DNA of 64,000 nucleotides, from positions 3,540,501 through 3,604,500 of the forward strand of contig WPIO01000004.1 of NCBI GenBank assembly GCA_009760855.2. The letters are read 5' to 3'. Shown piece after piece: positions 53,936-64,000 of this stretch. The notes below the pieces were generated by a model. That model was given only the letters and a program-made list of their open reading frames with translations. It was not told the origin of the DNA and did no database searches. This DNA is from Cristatella mucedo. Its lineage: Eukaryota; Bryozoa; Phylactolaemata; Cristatellidae. Made by a program: the position numbers and the translations under genes. Numbering within the stretch: position 1 is the stretch's first letter; each line of letters opens with the position of its first letter.

Positions 53936-55748
53936 ATGTACCCAGGCTGGGTTCGGTTGGCTGGGACCGGACGGCTATAGTGAGGGTTAGGGTCACCGGC
54001 TAGGCCGGGGTCAGACCTATGCATTGCCGGATGTATGGTGACGAGAGGTCACCGGGGCTCTTGGGTACGGGAAGTTGGCCAAGTAAGTCGTGGTGTTGGA
54101 GGCTCCCGGCCTCGCCGAGTTATGCACCTGGATTCGTGCAGGCGTGCTCCGGCGATGCTGCCACGCACGCAAGGGAACGAGTACCCAAGGCCCGAGTGGA
54201 GCTGGATAGCTCGTTGTTGACTTGTTTATACCGCGTTCCCCGTGTAGCGTGTTCGTGACCCCCCCGTGTGTTGGCGTCTTTCGGTGGTAGCTTATGACTT
54301 GGTAGTTGTCGACTCGGACTAGCCAGTAGTTACTCAGCCAGCCGGGTTTTGGACGGCGTACGCTCGTACTGTTGGACTCGGAGTCGGTACAACGACAGGA
54401 CTGCGGAAGCCGACTGACCCCAACTAACACGTTTGTTCGAGCTTGCTGCGTCATCTTGCGCTCCCATAGTGTATAATGTAAAGGATCCTCCCTGTAGACT
54501 TGTTTATTTCCCCTGTTGTTGTTGGCACATTCGTTATTATAAAGATGTTTAACCTGACGGCCGCTCGTCTTGCCCTAGCTCGGCGGCATGGCGAGCGGCA
54601 GCGTGACCGGAGTAAAGGCGGGGTTTGGCGGGAATTAGCCTCTGACCCCTGGAACCTGGTTACAACATTCTGAGGCACAGCAGGTGAGCTACTATCGCAG
54701 CGAATACTATTCAATACTTTAAACTTACGGTTCGTGGTTTTCATAGCCGAGCTGTTGATAGGGCGAACGCAGAATGCAGGAGGGTTCTAACTGCCCCGTC
54801 GAAGAAGGCCCATCGGTAGGTATCGACTAATGGTGACATCGCACCCTGTGCTGCAGGTCCTGTTTTGTGCAGCATATCGGAGGATAGTAAAATGGGTAAG
54901 TACAAGCAAGACGTAAGTTGCTACTATTTACAGCCGATATTCGATCTTTTCTTTAGATAAGGCCGAGGACGCTCGATAGACGGTCAAGTTCAGCAGAATG
55001 CATAAGTGTATACCCAGGCTAGGTTAGGTTGGCTGGGACCGGGCGGCTATAATGAGGGTAAGGGTCACCGGCTAGGCCGGGGTCGGACCTACGGCATGGC
55101 TGGATATGCCGCGACATGAGGTCTCAGGGATTCTTGGTAGAAGAAGTTGTCCGAATAAGTCGAGGTGTTGGAGGCTCCCGGTCTCGCCGAGATATGCACC
55201 TGGATGGTCGCAGGCGTGCTCCGGCGATGAGGCCACGCACGCCAGGCGACGAGTACCCAAGGCCCGAGCGGAGCTGGATGGCATGCTCGTTGTTGAGACT
55301 TGTATATTCCGAGTTCCCCGTGTTGCGTGTTCGTGACCCCTCCCCCTGTTTTGGCATCTTTCAACGGAAGCTCTCAACTGTTGTGGACGTCTGCTCCGTC
55401 TACCCCAGAATACTCAGCTAGCCGGGTCTTGTACGGCGTATGCTTGTACTGATGGGACGGAGGCCGGCGACGGTGACGGTCGAAGCCGACTGACCAACCA
55501 ACACGTTTGTTCGCGTTTGCTGCGTCGTCTTGCGCCCCCATAGTGTACTGTGTATAGGACCCTCTCTGTAGACTTGTCTAGTTCCTCTGTTGTTGTTGGA
55601 GCATGCCTTATTATAAAGAGGTTGAACCTGACTGCCGCTCGTCTTTCCCTAGCCCTGCGGCATGGCGAGCGGCAGCGGCATGGCGAGCGGCAGCGTGGCC
55701 GGGGTATGGCGGGAATTAGCCTCTGACCCCTGGAACTCGGCTACTAGT
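53936..55748 (+). mobile_element. Short LTR-flanked element (non-autonomous)
   Basis: Two direct repeats (53,936-54,664 and 55,007-55,748), about 730-740 bp each and roughly 80% alike by eye, begin TGTA...CCCAGGCT and enclose about 340 bp without recognisable gag or pol. The pentamer ATAAC stands just outside both ends (53,931-53,935 and 55,749-55,753), a plausible 5-bp target duplication. Both repeats carry TTATTATAAAG about 100 bp from the end, a TATA-like position if the plus strand is the sense. It sits where the LINE-B copy stops and just inside the intron after DomB exon 3. Confidence 0.65.
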
Positions 55749-55773
55749 ATAACTTTCGCAATGCGCTTACTAC

Positions 55774-56870
55774 CTGATATGCAGCCGAAGCTTGGCTGCG
55801 TGCCGTCGTCCTTAGAGCAGCTGGGCTTGGTGTCTGACCTCCCGTCGTTCTCAGGGCAGCTTGGCTTGGTATCTGACCTGCCGTCGTTCTCAGGACAGCT
55901 TGGCTTTGCGTCAGGCCTGCCGTAGTACTTAGGGCAGCTTGGCTTGATGTCTGACTTGCCATGGTACTCAGAGTAACTTGGCTTGATGTCTGACCTGCCG
56001 TCCTACTCAGAGTAACTTGGCTTGATGTCTGACCTGCCATCGTACTCAGAGCGGCTTGGCTTGATATCTGACCAGCCGTCGTACTCAGAGCAGCTTGGCT
56101 TGATATCTGACCAGCCGTCGTACTCTGGGCAGCTTGGCTTGGTGTCTGACCTGCCGTCCTACTCAGAGTAACTTGGCTTGATGTCTGACCTGCCATCGTA
56201 CTCAGAGCGGCTTGGCTTGATATCTGACCAGCCGTCGTACTCAGAGCAGCTTGGCTTGATATCTGACCAGCCGTCGTACTCAGGGCAGCTTGGCTTGGTG
56301 TCTGACCTGCCATCGTACTCAGAGCAGCTTGGCTTGGTGTCTGACCTGCCATCGTACTCAGAGCGGCTTGGCTTGATATCTGACCAGCCGTCGTACTCAG
56401 GGCAGCTTGGCTTGGTGTCTGACCTGCCGTCGTGCTCAGAGCAGCTTGAGTTGGTGTTTGATCCACCGTCGTACTCGGAGCAGCTTGGCTTGGTGTCTGA
56501 TCTGCCGTCGTACTCAGAGTAACTTGGCTTGATGTCTGACCTGCCGTCAAATTCAGAGCAGCTTGGCTTGCTGTCTGACCGGCCATCGTACTCTGAGTAA
56601 CTTGGCTTGATGTCTGACCTGCCGTCGCACTCAGAGCAGCTTGGCTTTGTGTCTGACCTGCCGTAGTACTCAGAGCACCTTGGCTTGGCGTCTGACCTGC
56701 CGTCGTACTCAGAGCACCTTGGCTTGGTGTCTGATCTGCCGTATTACTCAGGTCCGCTTGGCTTGGTGTTTGATCTGCCGTCGTGCTTGCATACAAAGGT
56801 GCCAACATGGTTGAAAAACTGCTGTCCGACACAAAGCGTTGGAAATGATGGTTCTTTTTGGGCGATGTAC
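55774..56870 (-). CDS. DomB exon 3: haem-His segment plus mucin-like 13-residue repeats
   Basis: A 1,097-bp exon, phase 1 at its start (acceptor CTTATGCTTCAG) and phase 0 at its end (CAG|GTAGTA). The start fits the 1-nt overhang of exon D2 and yields a Gly codon across the junction. The first 32 residues (TSPKKNHHFQRF, then VSDSSFSTML, then APLYASTTA) align with DomA's third exon. They are followed by about 25 units of 13 residues, consensus TTAGQTPSQAALS with variants GQISSQ and GQTSSQVTL, with no stop over the whole array; the opposite strand has repeated stops. The composition (Thr, Ser, Ala, Gln, Pro) is typical of O-glycosylated mucin-like stalks. The His of NHH fits the downstream axial haem ligand of DOMON cytochromes (inference). 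An LTR-type element ends about 25 bp inside the following intron. Confidence 0.75.
55795..56790 (-). repeat. 39-bp coding minisatellite, about 25 copies
   Basis: Direct tandem array of a 39-bp unit (13 codons) inside DomB exon 3. Units differ by a few bases and blocks of about five units recur in the same order, so there is higher-order structure, probably from unequal exchange. Every copy keeps the 39-bp length, preserving the minus-strand frame. Confidence 0.9.
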
Positions 56871-57719
56871 CTGAAGCATAAGATAATTTAAATGGAATGT
56901 TATTTCCCTACCTTGGATGCTGCTGTCTTATCTAATTTATGTGGGTTTTAGGCCGTTGTACGGAAGCTCGCCGGAAGCTAGGAAATCCAAAGACCAATAA
57001 GACGTATCCGCCCTTCACAGAAAGTAAGGTCGGCAAAAGTCGCTAGTAATCCTCTTACTGTGGACTAACCTGGCCGTTGACTCAGCCTTTTCCCGCATAG
57101 CCTCGATATAGGCCTGATGATAATCAACATAATCATGCTTAGCTCCGATATTTGCAGAATAATAATAAAAAATGATAAGTTTTTGTATAGAGCCGTGGAA
57201 ATTAAATCTCTATGCATGAACTTTACAATTCGCTCCTAATAATGCAACGCCCAAGGTTTAATTAAATGCAACTCATAAAGCTTAGAAATACATGCGAAAG
57301 AGCACTCGCATTCTGCTATGATAAGAATGCACATTCGAAGGTGCTCAGGCCCAGAGGATAGGAGGAAACTTTGTCTGACTCCGGAGTCCTCGTAAAATCT
57401 ACTGAATCGTGCACAAGTGAGCATGCAAAGCTAACAGGATAAAATAGCAAGTTTACTGTGGCGTAGGGAAAGCTGAGGGGGAGCATATCCTTGTTGAGCT
57501 GACACGAAGAATGCAAATTAAATGCAGATTGTGGCAACAGCGGGAAGTGATTTCTAGACTTGTGGTCTCCACGAACTGATTGCCTGATAACCAGTTAAAT
57601 TAGTGAAATTAATAGCAAGACGACTGAGAGTCGAAGATTGAATGGTGCGAGAGAACACCTGAGGAACACTGAGGAGCTTGGAGAGGTGAAAGCTTCTGCA
57701 AGCAAGACATGCCGCCTGA
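56871..57719. other. DomB intron 2, unrecognised apart from a LINE-A tail
   Basis: Lies between DomB exons D2 and 3. Confidence 0.5.
57155..57240 (-). mobile_element. LINE-A or SINE2 3' tail, diverged
   Basis: AATAATAATAAAAAATGAT...GTATAGAGCCGTGGAAATTAAATCTC is a degraded reverse-complement LINE-A hairpin. Confidence 0.5.
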
Positions 57720-58095
57720 GAGAGAGTCACGAAGACAATGTGAGTATTACGCAGGAGAGTTTTGTATAGCGCACTGACAGCCTAAGCGGCTTTCGGTACG
57801 CATTCGGTAACCAGCAGAATTTGTCTAACGCAGCAAAAAGAAAGTGGCAAGCGTAGCAGAGTCAGGAGAGCAGTTGAGGTAGTGAGTAACATGGAAGCAG
57901 CAGCTCTGAACGGCTGGAAAGAATGTGCCATAGTCGGCAGCAGGAGAGTAGTTGTCATTGCGCAAGAATCGTGGAAGTGAGTTCTACAGTCTAGGACCTG
58001 CAAAGCAAAAGTCACTGTCCCCAGCGATCTTTAAGCGTAGAAATGGAGAAGCTAATGTATTGTCCATAGACGACAAGCTGAGTGATGACAGATAA
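57720..58095 (-). mobile_element. LINE-B 3' fragment, clear ORF end
   Basis: Minus-strand translation SPFLRLKIAGDSDFCFAGP then RLWNSLPRFLRNDN is the normal C-terminus of a LINE ORF2, followed by the shared 3' UTR. Confidence 0.72.
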
Positions 58096-58909
58096 CCAAT
58101 CATGAGCGTGAGATCTTTAAACTTTATGGTTAAACTCCTACAGTTTACCATAACCATTAGGTAGCTCTAATCGCCGTTGAGCTTCAAGTTGTGTGACTTC
58201 TATGCGCCAATGGCGTCAATTCATGCTGCAGGGCAGTTAATTGAGACTGCTGCGTTAGGCTATTCTGATCTGATCTTCCTCAGGGAAACCCTGCCAACTT
58301 ATTCTTGTTTGTCTACATTCTATAGATCTTCAATAGCTTACTGATTACAACACAAAAATTTTCTTATATGTAAATCTAATGTGAACTGATGGTGAATTAG
58401 ATGTGAAAATAACACTGAAGACTGAACTACACATATTCGGCTATGCAAAAATTTGGTGCTCAAAGATAATCAGACGGCCTTCGGAAGACGGGCGATATCC
58501 GCCATGATCGTGAATATATCTGGGTAAATTTTTCAAGGGATACTGCAGCCTGTTCATTCCCTTTTTTGTGTTCACATTATTGCCAAAATTTGTAATTAAA
58601 TACCAAAGCTTACGTTAGGTGACTCACATTCAAGCAAAGCATTCCTAGAATTGATAACTGCGGTAGCATTTTGTATCAGCCAGCTCAAACTAAATAGGTA
58701 TTTGCACTTATAAGCTGACTCCAGGAGCTCGCTTACTTTTCTGCTGTCATACGTCATTCACTTGCTTTTATTAAAGGAGCACCGTAATTTGATGCCTTTT
58801 AGTCTTTCTTTCGACTCTCACTTATACGTTATACCTATGCATTTTCATATATGTGTATTTTTTACTGCTGTATAGCTTGTTGACAGAAATATCACACTTG
58901 CATTTCCCT

Positions 58910-59345
58910 AGCATTTAACACGCCCTCAGGCAACTCAATCTCTCTTTCTAGGTGCTTTAAATTTGCTGCAAATAAAACACGATCAGATGGTTAGTAGTAG
59001 AATTCTCAATAGACAACAAGAATAACAATGTTAGGAATGACATGCACGGGGTCAGCACGCAAATATGGTTAATGGCAGCGTGCACGGTGTCAGGATGCAT
59101 AAGCACATAAAGGTCGAACGAATCACAGGTACCCACTAAATGCTGTCCTAAATAGGTGTGTTTTTAAGTTCTTTTTAAATGTGGTCAAGTCAGGGGATGT
59201 TGTGACGCAAGTCGGGAGTGAGTTCCGGGCTCTGGGAGCATACGAACTAAAGTCAGAGTCTCCAAAGGATTTGAGGTTTGTACGAGGTATTGGTAAACAA
59301 TTAGATTCCGAAAAACGCGCGGTACGATGCTTAGCCTGGTTGTGG
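58910..59345 (-). mobile_element. LINE-A 3' end
   Basis: Complete 3' UTR in reverse complement and the last about 130 bp of ORF (GAGTTCCGGGCTCTGGGAGC on the plus strand). Confidence 0.85.
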
Positions 59346-59574
59346 CAGTAGATCTAGTCTCGGCAACATAAATCGAGAGATCTGCTAATTTTACACGGTC
59401 TATCTTATTTTTACGACTCTCGAGCCCCCAGCAGAAATTACAGCTCTGTACTTGCAATCCTAATCCAAACACTCATATTTCGCTGCAAGACCATGACTTC
59501 TAACCTTTACCTCGTCTCTCCATTTACATCTACGCACATACATTTATTTATTTATTTATCTATGAGTGTGCGTG

Positions 59575-59577
59575 TCT

Positions 59578-59608
<31 letters not shown>

Positions 59609-59620
59609 CGCGCTCGCGCG
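59575..59620 (+). repeat. (TG)n(CG)n microsatellite
   Basis: TG run passing into a CG run, with the Z-DNA-prone alternation purine-pyrimidine. Confidence 0.9.
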
Positions 59621-59857
59621 TGTGCGTGTTTGAGGTTGGGTGCGTGCGTTAGCGTTTGTGTATATGTTTTTTCGCGTGTGGTGCGTGTTTGGTATGCATG
59701 CGCTTGTCTAACTGTCTTTTGTTCTTTTGTCGTCTCACTCACTTCTCCTACAAATATAAATTGCTGCTAGCTAGGTGCATTTTTGGTCACTAAATAACAG
59801 CCGGAAGTCTGACGCATTTACAATGCGGTTGCAATTTACTGCTGACATGCTGCTGCA

Positions 59858-59975
59858 TAATAATAATAAAAATGATAATAATATATTTGTTATAGAGAAC
59901 TTAATAGATGGCACCATGAGAGAATAATTCAATCTCTTTCTAGGCACTTTAAATTTGCTACATGAACGAATGTTT
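59858..59975 (-). mobile_element. LINE-A 3' tail
   Basis: (TAA)n-like start, then CAATCTCTTTCTAGGCACTTTAAATTTGC. Confidence 0.65.
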
Positions 59976-59989
59976 GTCGAAAGCCGTTT

Positions 59990-60165
59990 AAAAATAAAGG
60001 TTTGCTGGTTCAAATGATTCGTTGATATAGCGGCAGAAGAGCCTTAATAGTTAACACCAATGTTTGCAGTGAGCAGTATAGGATAGCCCACTGCAGGACT
60101 TAAACCCACAACCTTCGTCGTGAAGAGCGAGCACCTAATCTCCTAGCTACGAGCTGGCACTTAAG
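59990..60165 (-). mobile_element. SINE1 copy, diverged
   Basis: On the minus strand: GCTCGTAGCTAGGAGATTAGGTGCTCGC, CTTCACGACGAAGG, box B-like GGGTTTAAGTCCTGC, then CACTGCAAAC...AAGGCTCTTCTGCCGCTATA. Confidence 0.65.
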
Positions 60166-60639
60166 TCTACATTACAAGTTCTTGGATTTAAATCAGTAGC
60201 TTAGTCCAGGAACATTTTTTGAAGCCAGTCTATACAACGATCATGAAGAACGTGACTCGGAGTAAACACGCTAGCCAATCAGGTGACGAAATGGGCACTA
60301 TGGACTAGCCACTTTGGAATATCCACTATGGACTATCCTGTATGGACTATTCACTCTGGACTGTAACCCGAAAGTGTCACTACTTTTCACGACTAGCAGA
60401 AATTTCTGCGGATAGATGCCAGAAGATTTCTCTACCCTTACCGTGCCTTGTAGACACACGAGCAGCCAATAACCCAAAACGGTCACTCCCTTTCCCATCA
60501 TCGATCTATTCCTTTGCCTGAAACAGGTAGTGAATAGGATCTGCAAACTAACTGACACAAACTAACTGCGAGCACACGTTCGAACTCTCCATTACTTTCT
60601 TGCAACCAAGTCTCACTGGTGTTGCTGCAGGTGTCTTAC
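60166..60639. other. DomB intron, unrecognised
   Basis: A signal-peptide-like frame here (MMGKGVTVLGYWLLVCLQG, near 60,490) is discussed under rejected items. A local TGGACTAT repeat occurs at 60,299-60,362. Confidence 0.45.
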
Positions 60640-60892
60640 CTTCTGTGGTCATCGTTCCTTCGGACAGCATTATATATATTGATGGCATTGCGAGACTTCG
60701 AGTGGTGTAGTTAAGTATAAAACCACACGCCAATGTACCATCTACTTTCATGGCGTATACGCTGTACAGGTTCGGCATGAAACTTGGATTGTCTATGTTG
60801 TCGAGAACACCGTTAACCATCACGTTTCTGCTTGCGCCAACTGTAATCGCTCCCTTGGGCTCGTAGCAATCAATGACGAAGAGCGCGTCTTC
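60640..60892 (-). CDS. DomB exon D2: second half of the DOMON domain
   Basis: Internal exon of 253 bp, entering phase 0 after a CCGCAG acceptor and leaving phase 1 at GAAG|GTAAGA. The peptide opens with EDALFVIDCYEPKGAITVGA, then has an Asn/Asp-rich loop (LDNIDNPSF), VDGTLACGFILNY and IYIMLSEGTM. In DOMON proteins the Met/Gly/Asp turn is followed by a 'DALFV.C' strand, later a 'G.L.C.F' strand and a final 'Y.L..A.G' strand; all three are present in order. The intron to D1 is about 1.4 kb. The 15.7-kb paralogue matches at DALFVIDCYEP, NPSF/QPSF, GTL.CGF and EGTM and has the same phases. Several N-x-S/T sites suggest a secreted, glycosylated protein. Other beta-sandwich families cannot be excluded without a profile search. 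Confidence 0.75.
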
Positions 60893-61042
60893 CTGCGGCA
60901 TATAATGAACCCAACGTTAGCATTAAGGCTCACAAGCACAAGGTACTGCTTATTTTTGTGACTCATAATTTTTCTGCTGATCTTGCATAGAATAGGAGGG
61001 GAGAAACAATCGGAAAGCATTTAATCAATTGGTATAACGAAT

Positions 61043-61061
61043 CCCCTTCTCTGTCTCCTTC

Positions 61062-61133
<72 letters not shown>

Positions 61134-61215
61134 TCTCTCTCTCTCAAACTCTCTCTCACACTCTCTCTCTCGCATGCTATTATGGTCTCTCTCCCTCGTT
61201 CTCTTTCACGCTCCT
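61043..61215 (+). repeat. (CT)n-rich microsatellite
   Basis: Mostly uninterrupted CT from 61,062 to 61,130 with imperfect flanks. It lies in DomB intron 1. Confidence 0.93.
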
Positions 61216-61461
61216 CCTCGCCTGCCTCTCTTACTATGCAAACTATTTTACCTGTATGAACTTCCCTTTTTCCAGAATTTTGGGTCAGATAACGGAGAGG
61301 GGGCTTATACATCTGAGGTTACTTTTTTGCTTTAGTACTGCGCCAAACAACGTACCTGCTTTGAATGCCACCAAGCAAAGGTTAGCTGTGACCAAAGTTA
61401 GTTTGATAGGCTTGTTTATCAACACAAATTCGACATAACGTAGGCTCGGAAATTCCTCACA

Positions 61462-61769
61462 ATGGAGGACGAAGATGATGGTGTCATTGAGATCGATGAC
61501 TGCACTGATGAGGACCTGAATGACGAATGCGACGGATAGCCAAAATAATGATGGGGTGGCCAAAGCAAACGCAATGGATGGAACGAAGGATGAAGAGAGT
61601 GACGACGGCAATGATGGTAACGAAATTTCCAACAAATTTCAAGTTTGCGATATGAACGAGGAAGATAGAGATGGCATCATCACCATTCCTGATGCAGAAG
61701 ATGGTGATAGTGACATGAATGATTATAACAACTCTTGATATTGTTCAGTTCATCCATTTATTAAATAAA
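61462..61769 (+). pseudogene. Acidic reading-frame remnant with poly(A) signal
   Basis: An open frame from 61,462 (MEDEDDGVIEIDDCTDEDLN) stops at 61,537. An overlapping frame (61,520-61,738) continues with the same acidic character (NAMDGTKDEESDDGND, DGIITIPDAEDGDSDMND). AATAAA follows at 61,764-61,769. The NAMDGTKDE stretch recalls the acidic C-terminus of pogo-like transposases. It lies inside DomB intron 1 on the opposite strand. A frameshifted end of a transposase or retrocopy is the likeliest reading; chance is possible. Confidence 0.3.
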
Positions 61770-62271
61770 AATATTTTTCAAAAAGATTGGTTCAAACGTG
61801 AATGGCGGTAATACAAGATAAAATACGGTATTTAGTATGTATTAAGCAAATACACCATTACGTCTTTGCTCGAACACATAACTTGGTCTAGCAGCAGGTT
61901 AAAGCAATGTCGGATAATTTCGAAGTTTGTTTCGTTGAAGTCTGAATAATTGTCTTTAAGGGATCTAGGATATCGTGAGTTAGCTCACAAGCCTGCAAGC
62001 TTATATTTATGCCTGTGGGCGTCTGCACGTTTTTCCTAGGGAGCACTAGTTAAGTGGCATGGACTCAGTCCATGTCCAGTCTCAGTCCAATGTTCGTGCT
62101 TTCGTTGACAACTGAGAGCTGTGATAGGAGTGATCAAGCATTATCATAAGAAAACTTGGTCTTTGCAAGCTAGCTGGTTTAATGGCTATGTGATGCTATT
62201 AAGATTGCTCGAGAAAGTCTGGTGTAAGTTTAAGTGGTCACAAGACGGCTCAGATCGTGATAAGCTCTCAC

Positions 62272-62442
62272 CATTTTTTTCCCACTGGCCAATGCAAACG
62301 AAACATAGTTGTTACTTCCGCTCCTGCTTGAGCTGCTCAGGATGGTAAAGTTGCCGTTTTGGTCGAGAGATGACACTGACCACGACACACTTGGGCAGTT
62401 ATCACATGTGGTCGGCATGTAGAAGCCATCGATGCCGAGTGC
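62272..62442 (-). CDS. DomB exon D1: first half of a DOMON domain
   Basis: Internal exon of 171 bp (57 codons), read on the minus strand, phase 0 at both ends. The acceptor is a pyrimidine-rich stretch ending TTTGCAG and the donor is ATG|GTGAGA. The peptide runs from ALGIDGFYMP through a Cys pair (C-DN-C), SW and SSLDQNGNFT to NNYVSFALASGKKM. This resembles the start of DOMON domains, where a Trp strand leads to a YVAxGFS-like strand and a Met; in the haem-binding members of the family a Met is an axial ligand (family knowledge; its assignment here is inference). The 22-kb paralogue shares SSLDQNGNFT and NNYVSFA. The open frame continues 35 codons upstream of the acceptor, including an ATG and a hydrophobic run (MLCILLYLQ), so this could instead be a first exon with a signal peptide. 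The exon is well supported; the true N-terminus is not. Confidence 0.72.
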
Positions 62443-63509
62443 CTGCAAATAAAGTAGAATGCACAGCATTCCACCACATCCAGCCGCCGTCGTCTGTTCG
62501 CCAGCGTCTTGCTGCATATTGCTCAATGTCGTACAAGTAAGTCGCAAAGTCTGAGGCTGTGGTGGCGTCCTAGAGCAGTTTCCGCCATTCTTTCATGAAC
62601 TAGGTCAAATGTTCTCAATGATTGGTTCAAGAATCGGTTGCAGCCATTGCCTTTGGCTAGGGCTGCCCCCTAACTTTTAGATCGATTTACTCCGACCCCT
62701 GGCTAAATCAGGTGGCAACTGCACAAACAGACGGAAACTGAGATGAGTCATTGTGTGAGACTGTCGTTCAAAACTCCACGACTAAGCTTTTAGCCGCACT
62801 GCCAAGATGCATTCGGTCAGCTGGCTGGTATAAAATATAAGGATCTCTCATTAAGGTAGAGCAGCTGTATTTGTGGGTCGCCATGTTTCCAGAGCGTCCC
62901 CTTATTCTTTTCTTTCTGCAAAGAAGCTATCCTATTAAATGGACAATATTTGAGCTCAACCAGAAGTTTCAAAGGTGTAACTCGCTGACTACGTAACTTC
63001 CACGGAAGGCATTTCTTGAAAAGCAACTAGGTACAGCATAACTTCAATTAAAGACTTTCCCATGCTCACGTTAGAAGACCACTTGGGTTCTTGCCTCACA
63101 TTAATGTTAGAGTTGTCACTCAACTGTTCTCTCAAACGATGTAGATCAATAAAAACACTTACTTATTCGCGTCATTAGGTTCGTCTTATTTCAGAAAAAT
63201 AGCAAATGAATCAAAACTAAGTTCCGAAAAAATTACCCTAAAGGACTTGGAAAGAGTGTTAGTTGAGATTTAAAAACATTTTTATATACACTCACGAATC
63301 AGCCACCAAATCTAGTCTTTGGTCATATTCTCTTTATAAACTGCCTTTGTAGTGGCATTCGAAGACAAGCAAATCCTAGTAGAAGTGCTGGTGCTGCTTC
63401 TTTTATTAAGCCTCCCTGTTGTCATTCAATTTCCTACTGACATGTCAAATGGTTTCTGAAACCAGGCCATTGGCTGTAACTTAATCTGCAAGTTCTTGAA
63501 AATAACTAA
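62443..63509. other. Upstream of DomB exon D1; no exon recognised
   Basis: Should hold the DomB start if the signal peptide is on a separate nearby exon; none is convincing. Confidence 0.45.
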
Positions 63510-64000
63510 ATATTTAATAATAATAATATATTTTATATAGTGCCCTCAGAGAACTTATACTCTTTTAGGCACTTTAAATTTTCTGCAAAGGAAGCATGAT
63601 TGAATGGTTAGTGGTAGCACGCTCAATAAACAACAAGAATAACATAGTTAGGGGTGACATGCCAGGGTCAGCATGCAAGTATGGTTAGTGGCAGCATGCA
63701 TAGTGTCAGCACGTATAAGCACATAAAGGACGAATCGTAGGGACCCACTAAATGCTGTGATGCATAGATGCGTTTTTAGTTTTTTAAATGTGGAAAAGTC
63801 GGGAAATGTCATGACGGAAGTAGGAGTGAGTTCCAGGCTTTGGAAGTATACGAACTAACGACACGGTCTTCAAAATTTTTTAGGTTCGTAAGATTGAAAC
63901 AGCGAGTGGTAATGTGCTTAGCCTGGCGGGGAGTATATCTTATAGGTAGGCTGGAGCCAAAGAATGGAGAGACCTAAAAGTGAGTGACAGGGCCTTGAAA
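63510..64000 (-). mobile_element. LINE-A 3' end, continues past window
   Basis: (TAA)n, TATATAGTGCCCTCAGAGAAC, GTTAGGGGTGACATGCC and the start of the ORF C-terminus in reverse complement, running off the right edge. Confidence 0.85.

Noticed and set aside
56178-56522. Plus-strand 13-residue repeat frame (LGLVSDLPSYSEQ)
   Set aside because: The other strand of the DomB minisatellite; it is interrupted by stops in several units and has no conserved flanks, unlike the minus frame.
55795-56790. Regular array checked as a possible CRISPR
   Set aside because: The units are contiguous, all repeat and no spacer, and the DNA is eukaryotic.
60430-60500. Signal-peptide-like frame MMGKGVTVLGYWLLVCLQG with a donor-like GTAAGG
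   Set aside because: It sits inside DomB between exons D2 and 3, has no matching downstream exon in phase, and no paralogous counterpart.

Overview
This is animal nuclear DNA, most likely from an invertebrate; the phylum cannot be fixed from the window. The few coding exons have GT-AG introns, the rest is dominated by non-LTR retrotransposons, tRNA-derived SINEs, one decayed Tigger/pogo DNA transposon, an LTR-flanked element and long microsatellites, and there are no operons or prokaryotic signals. Nothing looks like a complete housekeeping gene.

The most informative content is a pair of paralogous genes on the minus strand, here called DomB (upstream, high coordinates) and DomA (downstream, low coordinates). 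Each has a DOMON-type domain (a beta-sandwich that in several families binds b-type haem) split over matching exons with identical intron phases. Exon D1 (62,272-62,442 and 22,011-22,190) ends phase 0 on ATG. Exon D2 (60,640-60,892 and 15,728-15,992) ends phase 1. A third exon (55,774-56,870 and 12,790-12,911) starts phase 1 and ends phase 0. The third exons align well at their start (TSPKKN, a His, QRF, SD, ML, PLYA). DomA's is only 122 bp. DomB's is 1,097 bp because about 25 in-frame copies of a 39-bp unit have expanded into a Ser/Thr/Gln-rich, mucin-like stalk. DomA may end in a hydrophobic, GPI-signal-like exon (7,700-7,762). Weaker candidates for DomA's signal-peptide exon (28,967-29,035) and DomB's last exon (29,236-29,397) would put the two genes about 200 bp apart, head to tail. 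The likely products are secreted or membrane-anchored DOMON proteins; their substrate is unknown.

Mobile elements: LINE-A is a CR1/L2-like non-LTR family with a YxDD reverse transcriptase, a hairpin 3' end and an (ATT)n tail. It has about 19 truncated copies in both orientations; the best are at 30,160-31,710 and 49,313-50,708. LINE-B is a second non-LTR family with an endonuclease domain (51,975-53,930 minus; 43,090-44,330 plus) and many copies of its 3' end. SINE1 is tRNA-derived, with about nine copies. SINE2 appears to be a tRNA-like head joined to the LINE-A 3' tail. A Tigger/pogo transposase pseudogene lies at 3,060-4,330 (minus). Two 0.73-kb direct repeats with only about 0.34 kb between them and a 5-bp target duplication (53,936-55,748) form a non-autonomous LTR-type element beside the DomB stalk exon.

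Other features are a roughly 400-bp inverted duplication (17.9 and 37.4 kb, about 96% identical by eye), an old tandem duplication at 46.98-47.79 kb, several perfect hairpins, and (AT)n, (GT)n(AC)n and (CT)n tracts. Most remaining DNA is intron or intergenic sequence in which I recognise nothing.
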